Assembly: GCA_033763555.1 (NCBI GenBank)
Contig: JANRKK010000026.1
Span: 1 to 37,422, forward strand
DNA length: 37,422 nt
DNA from: JALYJG01 sp033763555
GTDB lineage: Bacteria > Pseudomonadota > Alphaproteobacteria > UBA9219
Direction of reading: 5' to 3'
Shown one piece after another: positions 1 to 6,895 of the stretch. Below the pieces are notes generated by a model, which was not told the DNA's origin, made no database searches, and saw only the letters and a list, made by a program, of their open reading frames with translations. A program made the translations under genes and the position numbers. Each line of letters opens with the position of its first letter. The first letter of the stretch is position 1.

Positions 1-32
1 GATAATGATTCAAGTATAGGGACGAGTCGAAC

Positions 33-518
33 ATGCGGCGCGTTACTTCAAGAAACATCATTGGTGCTATGGGGCTCCTCTTCGCTACGGCAGCTGGACA
101 GGTTGCGCGTGCAGATGAAGGCGGAAAAAATCCTATCCTGGGATTGTGGGATACTCAGGAGGGCGGGATTGTTGAAATTTATTCTTGCGGTGCTGAAACA
201 ATTTGTGGCCGCGTTTTCTGCGATACCGCGGCAGGAAATAATCCGGACTCTTCTGTCACCGTTATTAATGATGGTTCGCCATCCCAGTGTGGCAAGCAAA
301 TTATAAAAGACCTGAAGCCGGATGGAAAAGGTGGGTATGACTCCGGTTCAATTACCGATATAAGGCCGGACAGCATAACGTCAAAGATGACCGCTACACT
401 TTCTGCAAAGCTTGAAAGCTTCGACACGCTTGAGTTGTGTGGTTATTTTGGTTTTTCTTTTTTTGGTCAAACCCGCACATGGAAACGGGTCAATTCACCA
501 CCAAAACATACTATTTAA
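33..518 (+). CDS. exported DUF2147 family protein (first of a tandem pair)
   Basis: A 161-residue secreted protein. Residues 1-27 form a Sec signal peptide (Arg-rich start, hydrophobic run, A-R-A before the likely cut at D28). The mature part shows the DUF2147 pattern: a G-L-W-D strand near 37-40, then E-I-Y-S-C-x5-C-G-R with Cys 52 and 58, a PDGKGGY turn, and a C-terminal F-G-x-T-R-T-W-K strand. Family function is not established; members are small periplasmic or exported proteins. A Shine-Dalgarno-like AGGGACGAG lies just before the ATG. The next gene is a diverged paralogue 65 bp downstream. Cys 52/58 may form a disulfide (inference). Too little sequence lies upstream to judge a promoter. 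Confidence 0.85.
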   Translation: MRRVTSRNIIGAMGLLFATAAGQVARADEGGKNPILGLWDTQEGGIVEIYSCGAETICGRVFCDTAAGNNPDSSVTVINDGSPSQCGKQIIKDLKPDGKGGYDSGSITDIRPDSITSKMTATLSAKLESFDTLELCGYFGFSFFGQTRTWKRVNSPPKHTI

Positions 519-583
519 GACTATGTAGATTAATGGGTTTCCTTCGCTTTCAGTGGATTTGATTCTGTTTTATACATCGCGCC

Positions 584-1081
584 ATGATCTTGAGCCCCCC
601 TAAATATCTTTTCGTCCTGCTGTGCCTGAGTGCCGTTTTTTTCACGGCAGGATGGCCGACGGCTCAAGCTCACCCGCGCCAGGCTTCAGACCGCATTATC
701 GGATTCTGGTACACGGAAGACAAAGAAGGCGGCGTGCAGATTTATCCGTGTGAAGATAACACAGGAAAAATCTGCGGTCGACTTTACTGGCTCGGTGAAG
801 AAAAGAAGCGCGGCGTCGCGCCTGTTGCGCACTCAGAATCTGAAGCCGACAAGCCGTCCCATTGCCGTGTCCGGTTCATGCGTAATTTTACGCCGGACGG
901 GCGTGGAAGCTATACCGACGGCGAGATTGACGATTTGCGCGATGGCGGCACCTACAGCGCGCAAATGACGTTGAAGGATGACAAAACACTCAATCTCCAC
1001 GGCTATATTTTGATTCCGGTTTTTGGCCGCAGCCAGACATGGACGCGGGCAACAAAAATGCCAGCCTGTACTTTGGGATAA
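584..1081 (+). CDS. exported DUF2147 family protein (second of a tandem pair)
   Basis: A 165-residue secreted paralogue of the preceding gene. Signal peptide 1-29 (cut after A-Q-A). The same landmarks recur in order: G-F-W-Y near 40-43, Q-I-Y-P-C and I-C-G-R with Cys 56 and 64, a PDGRGSY turn, and a final FGRSQTWTR strand. The two copies are clearly diverged, so the duplication is old or they were recruited separately. The stop lies 20 bp before the PiT transporter GTG, so it may be cotranscribed with it. No strong Shine-Dalgarno precedes this ATG. Function unknown; a periplasmic role is inferred only from the signal peptide. Confidence 0.85.
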   Translation: MILSPPKYLFVLLCLSAVFFTAGWPTAQAHPRQASDRIIGFWYTEDKEGGVQIYPCEDNTGKICGRLYWLGEEKKRGVAPVAHSESEADKPSHCRVRFMRNFTPDGRGSYTDGEIDDLRDGGTYSAQMTLKDDKTLNLHGYILIPVFGRSQTWTRATKMPACTLG

Positions 1082-1101
1082 GACCCCGCTAAGCAGGATT
1101 T

Positions 1102-2115
1102 GTGCTGACACTCACCATCCTTGTTGTCCTTGCGGCGCTGGTTTTTGACTTCGTCAACGGCTTTCACGACGCTTCCAATTCCATCGCCACCATTGTCGCC
1201 ACGCGCGTTTTGAGGCCGTGGCAGGCCGTCATCTGGGCGGCCTTCTTTAACTTTGTTGCGCTTTTCTTTTTTGGTACAGAAGTCGCCAAAACGGTCGGCA
1301 GCGGCATGGTCGCGCTCGATACAGTAACACCTATGGTCATTCTGGCCGGGTTGATCGGTGCCGTAATGTGGGGGTTGACGACGTGGTGGTTTGGCCTGCC
1401 GACCAGTTCGTCGCATGCGCTGCTGGGCGGCTATGCCGGGGCTGCCATGATCAGCAGCGCTATGCGCAACGGGTGGAGCAGTTTCCATGACCCCATCATC
1501 ATAGCGGGGTGGAGCAAGACGCTTCTTTTCATCGTGCTTGCACCTCTGGCGGGTTTGGCCATTGCGCATGTTTTGATGAGGGCGGTCAGCGTCGCGCAAA
1601 AACGCTTTCCCAAAGAGCAATCCGAAAAAACCTTCGGGTATCTTCAATTATGTTCCTCAGCGTTTCTCAGCCTCATGCATGGCAGCAATGATGCCCAGAA
1701 AACTGCGGGTATTATCGCTGGGGCGTTGGTTGCCGGAGGTTTTCATGAGCAATTCGTTATTCCCTATTGGGTGCTTCTGGCTTCTTACGGGGTAATGGGG
1801 CTGGGCACGCTTTTCGGCGGCTGGCGGATTGTGAACACGATGGGCAGACGGTTGACGCGCTTGCGGCCCAACGGGGGATTCTCGGCTGAAAGTTCCGCCG
1901 CGCTTTCAATTTTAACGGCAACTTTGCTTGGCATGCCCGTTTCAACAACGCAGGTTACGACAGGGGCCATCCTTGGCGTCGGCACGGCGCGGCGCTTGCG
2001 GGCAGTGCGTTGGGGTGTGGCGGGCAGGATTGTATGGGCGTGGGTTTTGACAATTCCGGCATCAGCCGCAATGGCCAGCCTTGTCGTGGCAGCCGCTCAT
2101 TTGTGCGGTTTCTAG
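1102..2115 (+). CDS. PiT family inorganic phosphate permease
   Basis: A 337-residue polytopic inner-membrane protein, probably a cation-coupled low-affinity phosphate importer. It shows the inverted-repeat signature of the PiT family: GFHDASN at 20-26 in the first half and HGSNDAQK at 193-200 in the second, with paired GLPTSSSHALLGG (98-110) and GMPVSTTQVTTGA loops. The start is GTG at 1102, preceded by an AGGA-containing Shine-Dalgarno. Many bacterial PiT genes sit beside a PhoU-like DUF47 partner; none is present, and the upstream neighbours are DUF2147 genes. The stop is one base from the htpG stop on the other strand, so no terminator separates them. Confidence 0.92.
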   Translation: MLTLTILVVLAALVFDFVNGFHDASNSIATIVATRVLRPWQAVIWAAFFNFVALFFFGTEVAKTVGSGMVALDTVTPMVILAGLIGAVMWGLTTWWFGLPTSSSHALLGGYAGAAMISSAMRNGWSSFHDPIIIAGWSKTLLFIVLAPLAGLAIAHVLMRAVSVAQKRFPKEQSEKTFGYLQLCSSAFLSLMHGSNDAQKTAGIIAGALVAGGFHEQFVIPYWVLLASYGVMGLGTLFGGWRIVNTMGRRLTRLRPNGGFSAESSAALSILTATLLGMPVSTTQVTTGAILGVGTARRLRAVRWGVAGRIVWAWVLTIPASAAMASLVVAAAHLCGF

Positions 2116-2116
2116 G

Positions 2117-3967
2117 CTAGATCGCTTTTTCGAGTATCGACCCAAGCCTTTTGCCGAACTCCGCCGGGTCGGTGATGGTTTCGCCATCCACCAGAAGCGC
2201 CTGATCGAACAGAAGCCAGGCGATGTTCGACAGCGCATCCGATGCGCCATTGTCGTTCGCGCGTGCAGCCATTTTGAGAATCAATGCATGTTTGGGATTG
2301 AGTTCCAGAATACGCTTGCTGGGCGTACGGATCTGGTTGTGCTGTTTCAGGAAACGTTCCAGATGAATATCCAGATCACCTTCGTCAGCCACAAGGCAAA
2401 CGGGACTGTCGGTTAGGCGCTGGGACGGGCGTACATCCTTCACCATATCCTTAAGCGTCAGCTTAATCAGGGCGATGAGGGAATCCAGATTACCTGCTGA
2501 TGTTTCAGGTGTTTCTTCGGTTTTGTTACCGTCCGATTTGACTTTGCTAAGATCTTCTCCGGCACGGGTGGCGGAGCGGAATGCCTTGCCCTGATATTCG
2601 CCGACGGCGGCAGGCCAGAAATCATCGACCGTCTCGGTCAGCAGCAGCACTTCGATGTCCTTGGCGCGGAAGCCTTCCAGATGTGGATTGCGCAGCAGTT
2701 TCTCCGGGTCTTCGCCGCACATATAATAAATTGCCGTTTGGCCTTCCTTCATGCGGGAAACGTAATCCGCCAGCGAGGTCAGTTTTCCGGTGATCGACGA
2801 ACGGCAACGCAGAAGCTTGAGAAGCTCTTCGCGGTTCTCGGCATCTTCATAGAGCCCTTCTTTCAGGACGATGCCGAAATTCTCCCAGAATTTTTCATAG
2901 GATTTTTCGTTTTCGGCAAGCTTGCCAAGATCGCCCAGAACGCGCCGCGTCACGCCTTGCCGGATTTTGGCGAGCATCGGATTGTTTTGCAGCATTTCGC
3001 GGCTGATATTCAGCGGCAGATCTTCGCTGTCCACCACACCGCGCAGAAAGCGCATCCAGAGCGGAACCAGCCCCTCGGCATGATCGGTAATGAACACGCG
3101 TTTGACATATAATTTTACGCCATGTCGCCGTTTGGGGTCGAACAGGTCATAAGGTTTTGTGCCTGGCACAAAAAGCAGCCCGGTATATTCAATCTTGCCT
3201 TCAGCGCGCCAATGAATGGTTAGTGCCGCATCGTCAAAGGCATGCGCGACATGGTGATAAAATTCCTTGTATTGATCGGCGGTAATCTCGTTCTTCGGCC
3301 GCAGCCAGAGCGCCGAAGCGCGATTAACGGGCTTGTCTTCGCCGTTTATATGAATGGGAATGGCGATATGGTCGGAATATTTGCCGATGATGAAGCGCAG
3401 CCGTTCAGGCTCAAGAAATTCATCCTCACCCTGCTTCAGGTAAAGCGTGACATCCGTGCCGCGCGTGGATTTATTGTCTTCCTCCACCGAGAATTCGCCG
3501 CGCCCGTCGGAGCGCCAGCTCCAGCTTTCCTGGGTTCCGGCCTTGCGTGATTTGACCTCGACCATCTGCGACACCATGAAGGCGGCATAGAAGCCGACAC
3601 CGAACTGGCCGATCAGGCTGACATCGGCCTTCTTGGCTTCGGCCGCCTGTTCCAGAAAGGCTGAGGTACCGGAGCGTGCAATCGTGCCCAGATTTTCAAT
3701 CAGTTCATCGCGGCTCATGCCGATGCCGTTATCTGAAACGGTAATTGTCCGTGCTTTCTTGTCGATGACGATGTTGATCTGAAAATCCGGCGTATCGCCC
3801 GTCAATTCCGGCTGGGTTATCGCTTCATAGCGCAATTTGTCGCAGGCGTCGGAAGCGTTGGAGATCAGCTCGCGCAGGAACACTTCTTTTTCGCTGTAGA
3901 GCGAATGCGCAACGATATCAAGCAGGCGGCTGACTTCAGCACGGAATTGCATCTGGGCGGCAGGCAT
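2117..3967 (-). CDS. htpG: Hsp90-family molecular chaperone HtpG
   Basis: A 616-residue cytosolic ATP-dependent chaperone, normal bacterial Hsp90 length. The GHKL ATPase signatures are intact: E33 and N37 in the R-E-L-I-S-N-A-S-D-A helix, D79-N-G-I-G-M, and the glycine-rich lid end G-Q-F-G-V-G-F at 120-126. The middle domain is typical, and the C terminus lacks the eukaryotic MEEVD, as expected. The ATG at 3967 gives the usual F-R-A-E-V-S-R-L-L-D start. It follows ftsA on the same strand with a 62 bp gap holding a possible heat-shock promoter, so it is probably its own stress-inducible unit and not a division gene. It occupies the place where ftsZ commonly follows ftsA. Confidence 0.97.
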   Translation of the reverse strand: MPAAQMQFRAEVSRLLDIVAHSLYSEKEVFLRELISNASDACDKLRYEAITQPELTGDTPDFQINIVIDKKARTITVSDNGIGMSRDELIENLGTIARSGTSAFLEQAAEAKKADVSLIGQFGVGFYAAFMVSQMVEVKSRKAGTQESWSWRSDGRGEFSVEEDNKSTRGTDVTLYLKQGEDEFLEPERLRFIIGKYSDHIAIPIHINGEDKPVNRASALWLRPKNEITADQYKEFYHHVAHAFDDAALTIHWRAEGKIEYTGLLFVPGTKPYDLFDPKRRHGVKLYVKRVFITDHAEGLVPLWMRFLRGVVDSEDLPLNISREMLQNNPMLAKIRQGVTRRVLGDLGKLAENEKSYEKFWENFGIVLKEGLYEDAENREELLKLLRCRSSITGKLTSLADYVSRMKEGQTAIYYMCGEDPEKLLRNPHLEGFRAKDIEVLLLTETVDDFWPAAVGEYQGKAFRSATRAGEDLSKVKSDGNKTEETPETSAGNLDSLIALIKLTLKDMVKDVRPSQRLTDSPVCLVADEGDLDIHLERFLKQHNQIRTPSKRILELNPKHALILKMAARANDNGASDALSNIAWLLFDQALLVDGETITDPAEFGKRLGSILEKAI

Positions 3968-3996
3968 GGGAATCCCCGGTGGTTAAAGCGTCCGAA

Positions 3997-4026
3997 ACAT
4001 ATGGTGGATTTTCATAAGCTTACAAG
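3997..4026 (-). promoter_or_regulatory. possible RpoH (sigma-32) heat-shock promoter of htpG
   Basis: Read on the minus strand, CTTGTA (4021-4026) is followed after about 18-19 bases by CCATATGT (3997-4004). This resembles the alphaproteobacterial sigma-32 pattern CTTG-N17/18-CYTATNT with one mismatch and slightly long spacing. It lies wholly in the 62 bp ftsA-htpG gap, about 30 bases before the htpG ATG. htpG is a classic sigma-32 target, which supports the call; the match itself is only moderate. Confidence 0.4.
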
Positions 4027-4029
4027 AGG

Positions 4030-5364
4030 CTACATATTCTGCCGGATCCATTGGCCGATACGGCTCAACATGGCGCCGCTGCTGACCAACTCGCCGAAAC
4101 GTCCGGGTGCGGCCATTTCCGGCTGCAACGCGGCGGCCAGGAGCCCGGCGGTGGTAGCGAAAGCGGGGCCTGAAGTGGCTTCGGCCAGACCCGTCAGCGA
4201 TGCGCCCTTGCTGCGCCCGCCGGAAGGCGATGTGCGCGCGACGCGCAGGGGGCGGCCCAGCCGCACCTGTTTATCCAGAACTTTTTGCGCCAATTCACGC
4301 ACGCCGGGCAATTGGCTCGCGCCGCCTGTCAGGACAACACGACGCCCGGCAATGTCGCTGAAGCCGCTTTTTTCCAGGCGTGACCGCACCAGTTCAAAAA
4401 TTTCCTCCAGCCGCGGCTGGATGATGCCGACCAGCTGCGATTTGGGAATATGGTTGGCATGCTCAGGCGCTTCTTCACCGATCTGCGGCACGTCGATGAT
4501 CTCGCGGCTGTCCATCGCGCCGGACAGGGCATTGCCGTATAGCGTCTTCAACCGTTCAGCATGTACAAGCGAAGTTGTCAGCCCGCGTGCGATGTCACTG
4601 GTGACATGCGCGCCGCCGATGGGGATACCATCGGTATAAACGGCATGGCCCTCGAAAAACACGGCGAAGCTGGTTGTGCCAGCGCCCATATCGATGATCA
4701 GGCTGCCGAGATCCATTTCGTCTTCGACCAGGCAGGCAAGGCCGCTGGCATAGGGCGCGGCCACAAGCTTTTCAACATCCAGATGGCAGCGCGCAATGGC
4801 GGTTGCCAGCGTGCGCACAGGGCCGAAAGCAGCCGAGATCAGATGGATTTGCGCCTGCAGCATATGGCCGATCATGCCAACAGGTTCGCGGATGCCTTTT
4901 TGATGATCGAGCGCATAGCCAACAGGCAGCACATGGATAAGTTCCAGCGCATGGCCCTGCGCATCCTCGGGCGCCATGATATGGCCCTGCGCCATGATGC
5001 GATGCAGATCGCTGTCGGTCACTTCGCGCCCATGCAGGGGAAGTTCAATCGTCGCGGTTTGCGATACAAGCTGCGCACCCGAGATATTGACGATCACACG
5101 CTGAATGGTTTCGCCGGACATATGTTCGGCCGTCGCGACGGTGGAGCTGATAGCCTGTTGCAGCGCTTCGATATTCACAACCGCGCCGTTGCGCATGCCT
5201 TCGGCCAACTGGTGCCCGATGCCGATGACACGCGGCGGACCATCGCCGTCAGCCCGTGCAATGAAGCAGGCAATTTTGCTGGAGCCGATATCCAACGCTG
5301 CCAGTACCTCGCCTTGCGCCGCGCGCGGCCTGCCGAACAGCCATTGGGTAACAGGGTGAATCAT
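4030..5364 (-). CDS. ftsA: cell division protein FtsA
   Basis: A 444-residue actin-like ATPase that tethers FtsZ filaments to the membrane and recruits late divisome proteins. Visible: phosphate-1 motif A-L-D-I-G-S-S-K at 23-30, a 1C (SHS2) subdomain around 85-165, phosphate-2 I-D-M-G-A-G-T-T-S, the adenosine motif L-T-G-G-A-S-Q-L-P-G, and a C-terminal amphipathic tail L-S-R-I-G-Q-W-I-R-Q-N for membrane binding. Its ATG overlaps the ftsQ TGA (ATGA, 5361-5364), so the two are translationally coupled. ftsZ does not follow; htpG does, so the usual ftsQ-ftsA-ftsZ order is broken. The PiT-htpG-ftsA junctions look intact, with no mobile element. Confidence 0.95.
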   Translation of the reverse strand: MIHPVTQWLFGRPRAAQGEVLAALDIGSSKIACFIARADGDGPPRVIGIGHQLAEGMRNGAVVNIEALQQAISSTVATAEHMSGETIQRVIVNISGAQLVSQTATIELPLHGREVTDSDLHRIMAQGHIMAPEDAQGHALELIHVLPVGYALDHQKGIREPVGMIGHMLQAQIHLISAAFGPVRTLATAIARCHLDVEKLVAAPYASGLACLVEDEMDLGSLIIDMGAGTTSFAVFFEGHAVYTDGIPIGGAHVTSDIARGLTTSLVHAERLKTLYGNALSGAMDSREIIDVPQIGEEAPEHANHIPKSQLVGIIQPRLEEIFELVRSRLEKSGFSDIAGRRVVLTGGASQLPGVRELAQKVLDKQVRLGRPLRVARTSPSGGRSKGASLTGLAEATSGPAFATTAGLLAAALQPEMAAPGRFGELVSSGAMLSRIGQWIRQNM

Positions 5365-6215
5365 AGGCGCGTGTCTCCGGGGTGCGGGGCCTGACCTGAT
5401 TCAATAATAAGCCTGTCCGGAAGGCGCAAGTCGATAGCCGTAATGTTGCGTTCCAGGATTTTCTTAACAGTTATCAGTTCGGACAGTCTTTTAAGCCCAT
5501 CCGCCATGTCGGCTTCGGGCAGGCGGGCTACGACACGGGATTCCAGATGCACATCCCATCGGCGCCCGCTGACCCGCACGGCAGCGGTCATTTTATCCTC
5601 AACGGCGGGAAATTCTTTCAGTGTTTCGAGCAAATTCGCTGTTTCGGCGGCGGCATCTGCCCCGACCACCAGTGGCAACTGCGAAAATTGATCGGTCTTG
5701 GCTTCGCGCAATTCCTGGCCTTCGGAATCAATAACGATGATGCGGCCTTGACGTTGCCAGCGAGCCAGCGGCTGTTTTTCCGTCAGACGGACATAGATCG
5801 TGTCGGGCAGGCGGCGCTCAACCGTGGCGCTGGCGACCCAGGGCAGTTTAGCGATTTTGGCCTGGGCGGCTTCCGGTTCAAAACTCAATATAGCGGCGCC
5901 TGTACTGATGCCCAGTGCGGCCGACAAGGCTTCCTTGCTGGCCTGTTGCCGTCCTTCGATGATGACATCGCGCACGGCGAAGCGGGCTTTCTGCGTCATC
6001 TGCAATCCGGCCTGCGTCAGATGTTCGGCCTGCCGCTGCGGCCAGCCGATATGCCAGAGCCAGGCCGCAAGGCCGAGGACGATAATCACCGAACCCACCA
6101 GCGCGCCGAGGCGCAGCATGAAGCCACCGGGTGTCATCTCGCGCGGCTTCATGCGCACACGCGTCATATTCTGCGTCACGCTGCCGCGCAGGGGGGTGCG
6201 TCGCCGATATTTCAT
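5361..6215 (-). CDS. ftsQ: cell division protein FtsQ
   Basis: A 284-residue bitopic division protein that connects early cytoplasmic and late periplasmic divisome proteins (FtsB/FtsL partners). Basic cytoplasmic N terminus 1-33, one membrane helix about 34-54, a POTRA domain from about 78 (F-A-V-R-D-V-I-I-E-G) to 148 with the conserved L-P-W-V-x-x-A-x-V-E-R-R-x-P strand, then the FtsQ beta domain ending in an I-D-L-R-L-P-D-R-L strand. Length and architecture match alphaproteobacterial FtsQ. Coupled to ftsA by a 4-base overlap. Upstream, where murB and ddl usually lie, there is a 74 bp gap, an A+T-rich orphan ORF and the tandem ligase. Confidence 0.93.
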   Translation of the reverse strand: MKYRRRTPLRGSVTQNMTRVRMKPREMTPGGFMLRLGALVGSVIIVLGLAAWLWHIGWPQRQAEHLTQAGLQMTQKARFAVRDVIIEGRQQASKEALSAALGISTGAAILSFEPEAAQAKIAKLPWVASATVERRLPDTIYVRLTEKQPLARWQRQGRIIVIDSEGQELREAKTDQFSQLPLVVGADAAAETANLLETLKEFPAVEDKMTAAVRVSGRRWDVHLESRVVARLPEADMADGLKRLSELITVKKILERNITAIDLRLPDRLIIESGQAPHPGDTRL

Positions 6216-6288
6216 CCAACCGCCGTGAATCGTTCCATGCCCTAAGACTAGCAGGAATTATTCGATTGTTCAGCAGTAAGACAAAGCT

Positions 6289-6777
6289 TTATGGAGAGGC
6301 TTTTTCTTGCAAAAGAGTCACCAGCGCATGATAGCGCTGACTCATAGCATGGTTAAGGTAGGCAACGTTTTTAGGGCCTGTATTAATAGTAAGTCCCACC
6401 CGTCTAGCCCTCTTCGTTATTTCCTCAGCGCAGTGCGTAATGCTTTGACAAAAGGTCATATGACCTGCATGAGTCAGAATTCTGTCCATAAAGATTTTTG
6501 TTTCAGTATCTTTTGATGCATCAATATCGGCGATAGCGGCTCCACTCTCCGCCATGAGTATTGCATCATGAAGTCTATCTTCGAGATCCTTAAAATTAAA
6601 TCCATTAACACTATCTCTATAGGCATCATTATAAAGCTGGCCAGCAACCTCTTCTGTCGCGGCTACCAAATTCAAAAATTCAGGACTATCCATATTTGCA
6701 GCATTTTTTGTGAAAATCTCGGCTGCCAGAAGCCATTGATTATAAGCTTCGTTATTTTCGTGGTTATCGTTACTCAT
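6289..6777 (-). CDS. hypothetical protein, A+T-rich, mostly helical
   Basis: A 162-residue protein I do not recognise. It has no signal peptide or membrane segment, is acidic at the N terminus (N/E/D-rich), looks mostly alpha-helical, and carries a possible motif region T-F-C-Q-S-I-T-H-C-A-E-E-I-T-K-R near 108-123 with two Cys and a His. A good Shine-Dalgarno AAGGGATAGAG precedes the ATG and a TATAGT -10-like box lies about 57 bp upstream, so it is probably expressed. Base composition is visibly more A+T-rich than ftsQ or ftsA, and codon choice (AAT, ATT, AAA) differs, suggesting transfer. It sits between the tandem ligase and ftsQ. A function would be a guess. Confidence 0.65.
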   Translation of the reverse strand: MSNDNHENNEAYNQWLLAAEIFTKNAANMDSPEFLNLVAATEEVAGQLYNDAYRDSVNGFNFKDLEDRLHDAILMAESGAAIADIDASKDTETKIFMDRILTHAGHMTFCQSITHCAEEITKRARRVGLTINTGPKNVAYLNHAMSQRYHALVTLLQEKASP

Positions 6778-6833
6778 AACTCTATCCCTTAGTTTAAATT
6801 TTGTTCATTGGAATATGCAGAAACTACATCGTG

Positions 6834-6839
6834 ACTATA
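6834..6839 (-). promoter_or_regulatory. possible -10 box for the orphan ORF at 6289-6777
   Basis: TATAGT on the minus strand matches the -10 consensus at five of six positions and lies in the A+T-rich 118 bp gap between the tandem ligase and the orphan ORF. No convincing -35 element is seen at 16-18 bp spacing. The same hexamer recurs upstream of the VanX-like gene (9436-9441). Confidence 0.25.
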
Positions 6840-6895
6840 AAATTAAGAAGCCTTTTCGAAGAAGAAATTAACCATAACTTCCAAAAAATTCTGAC

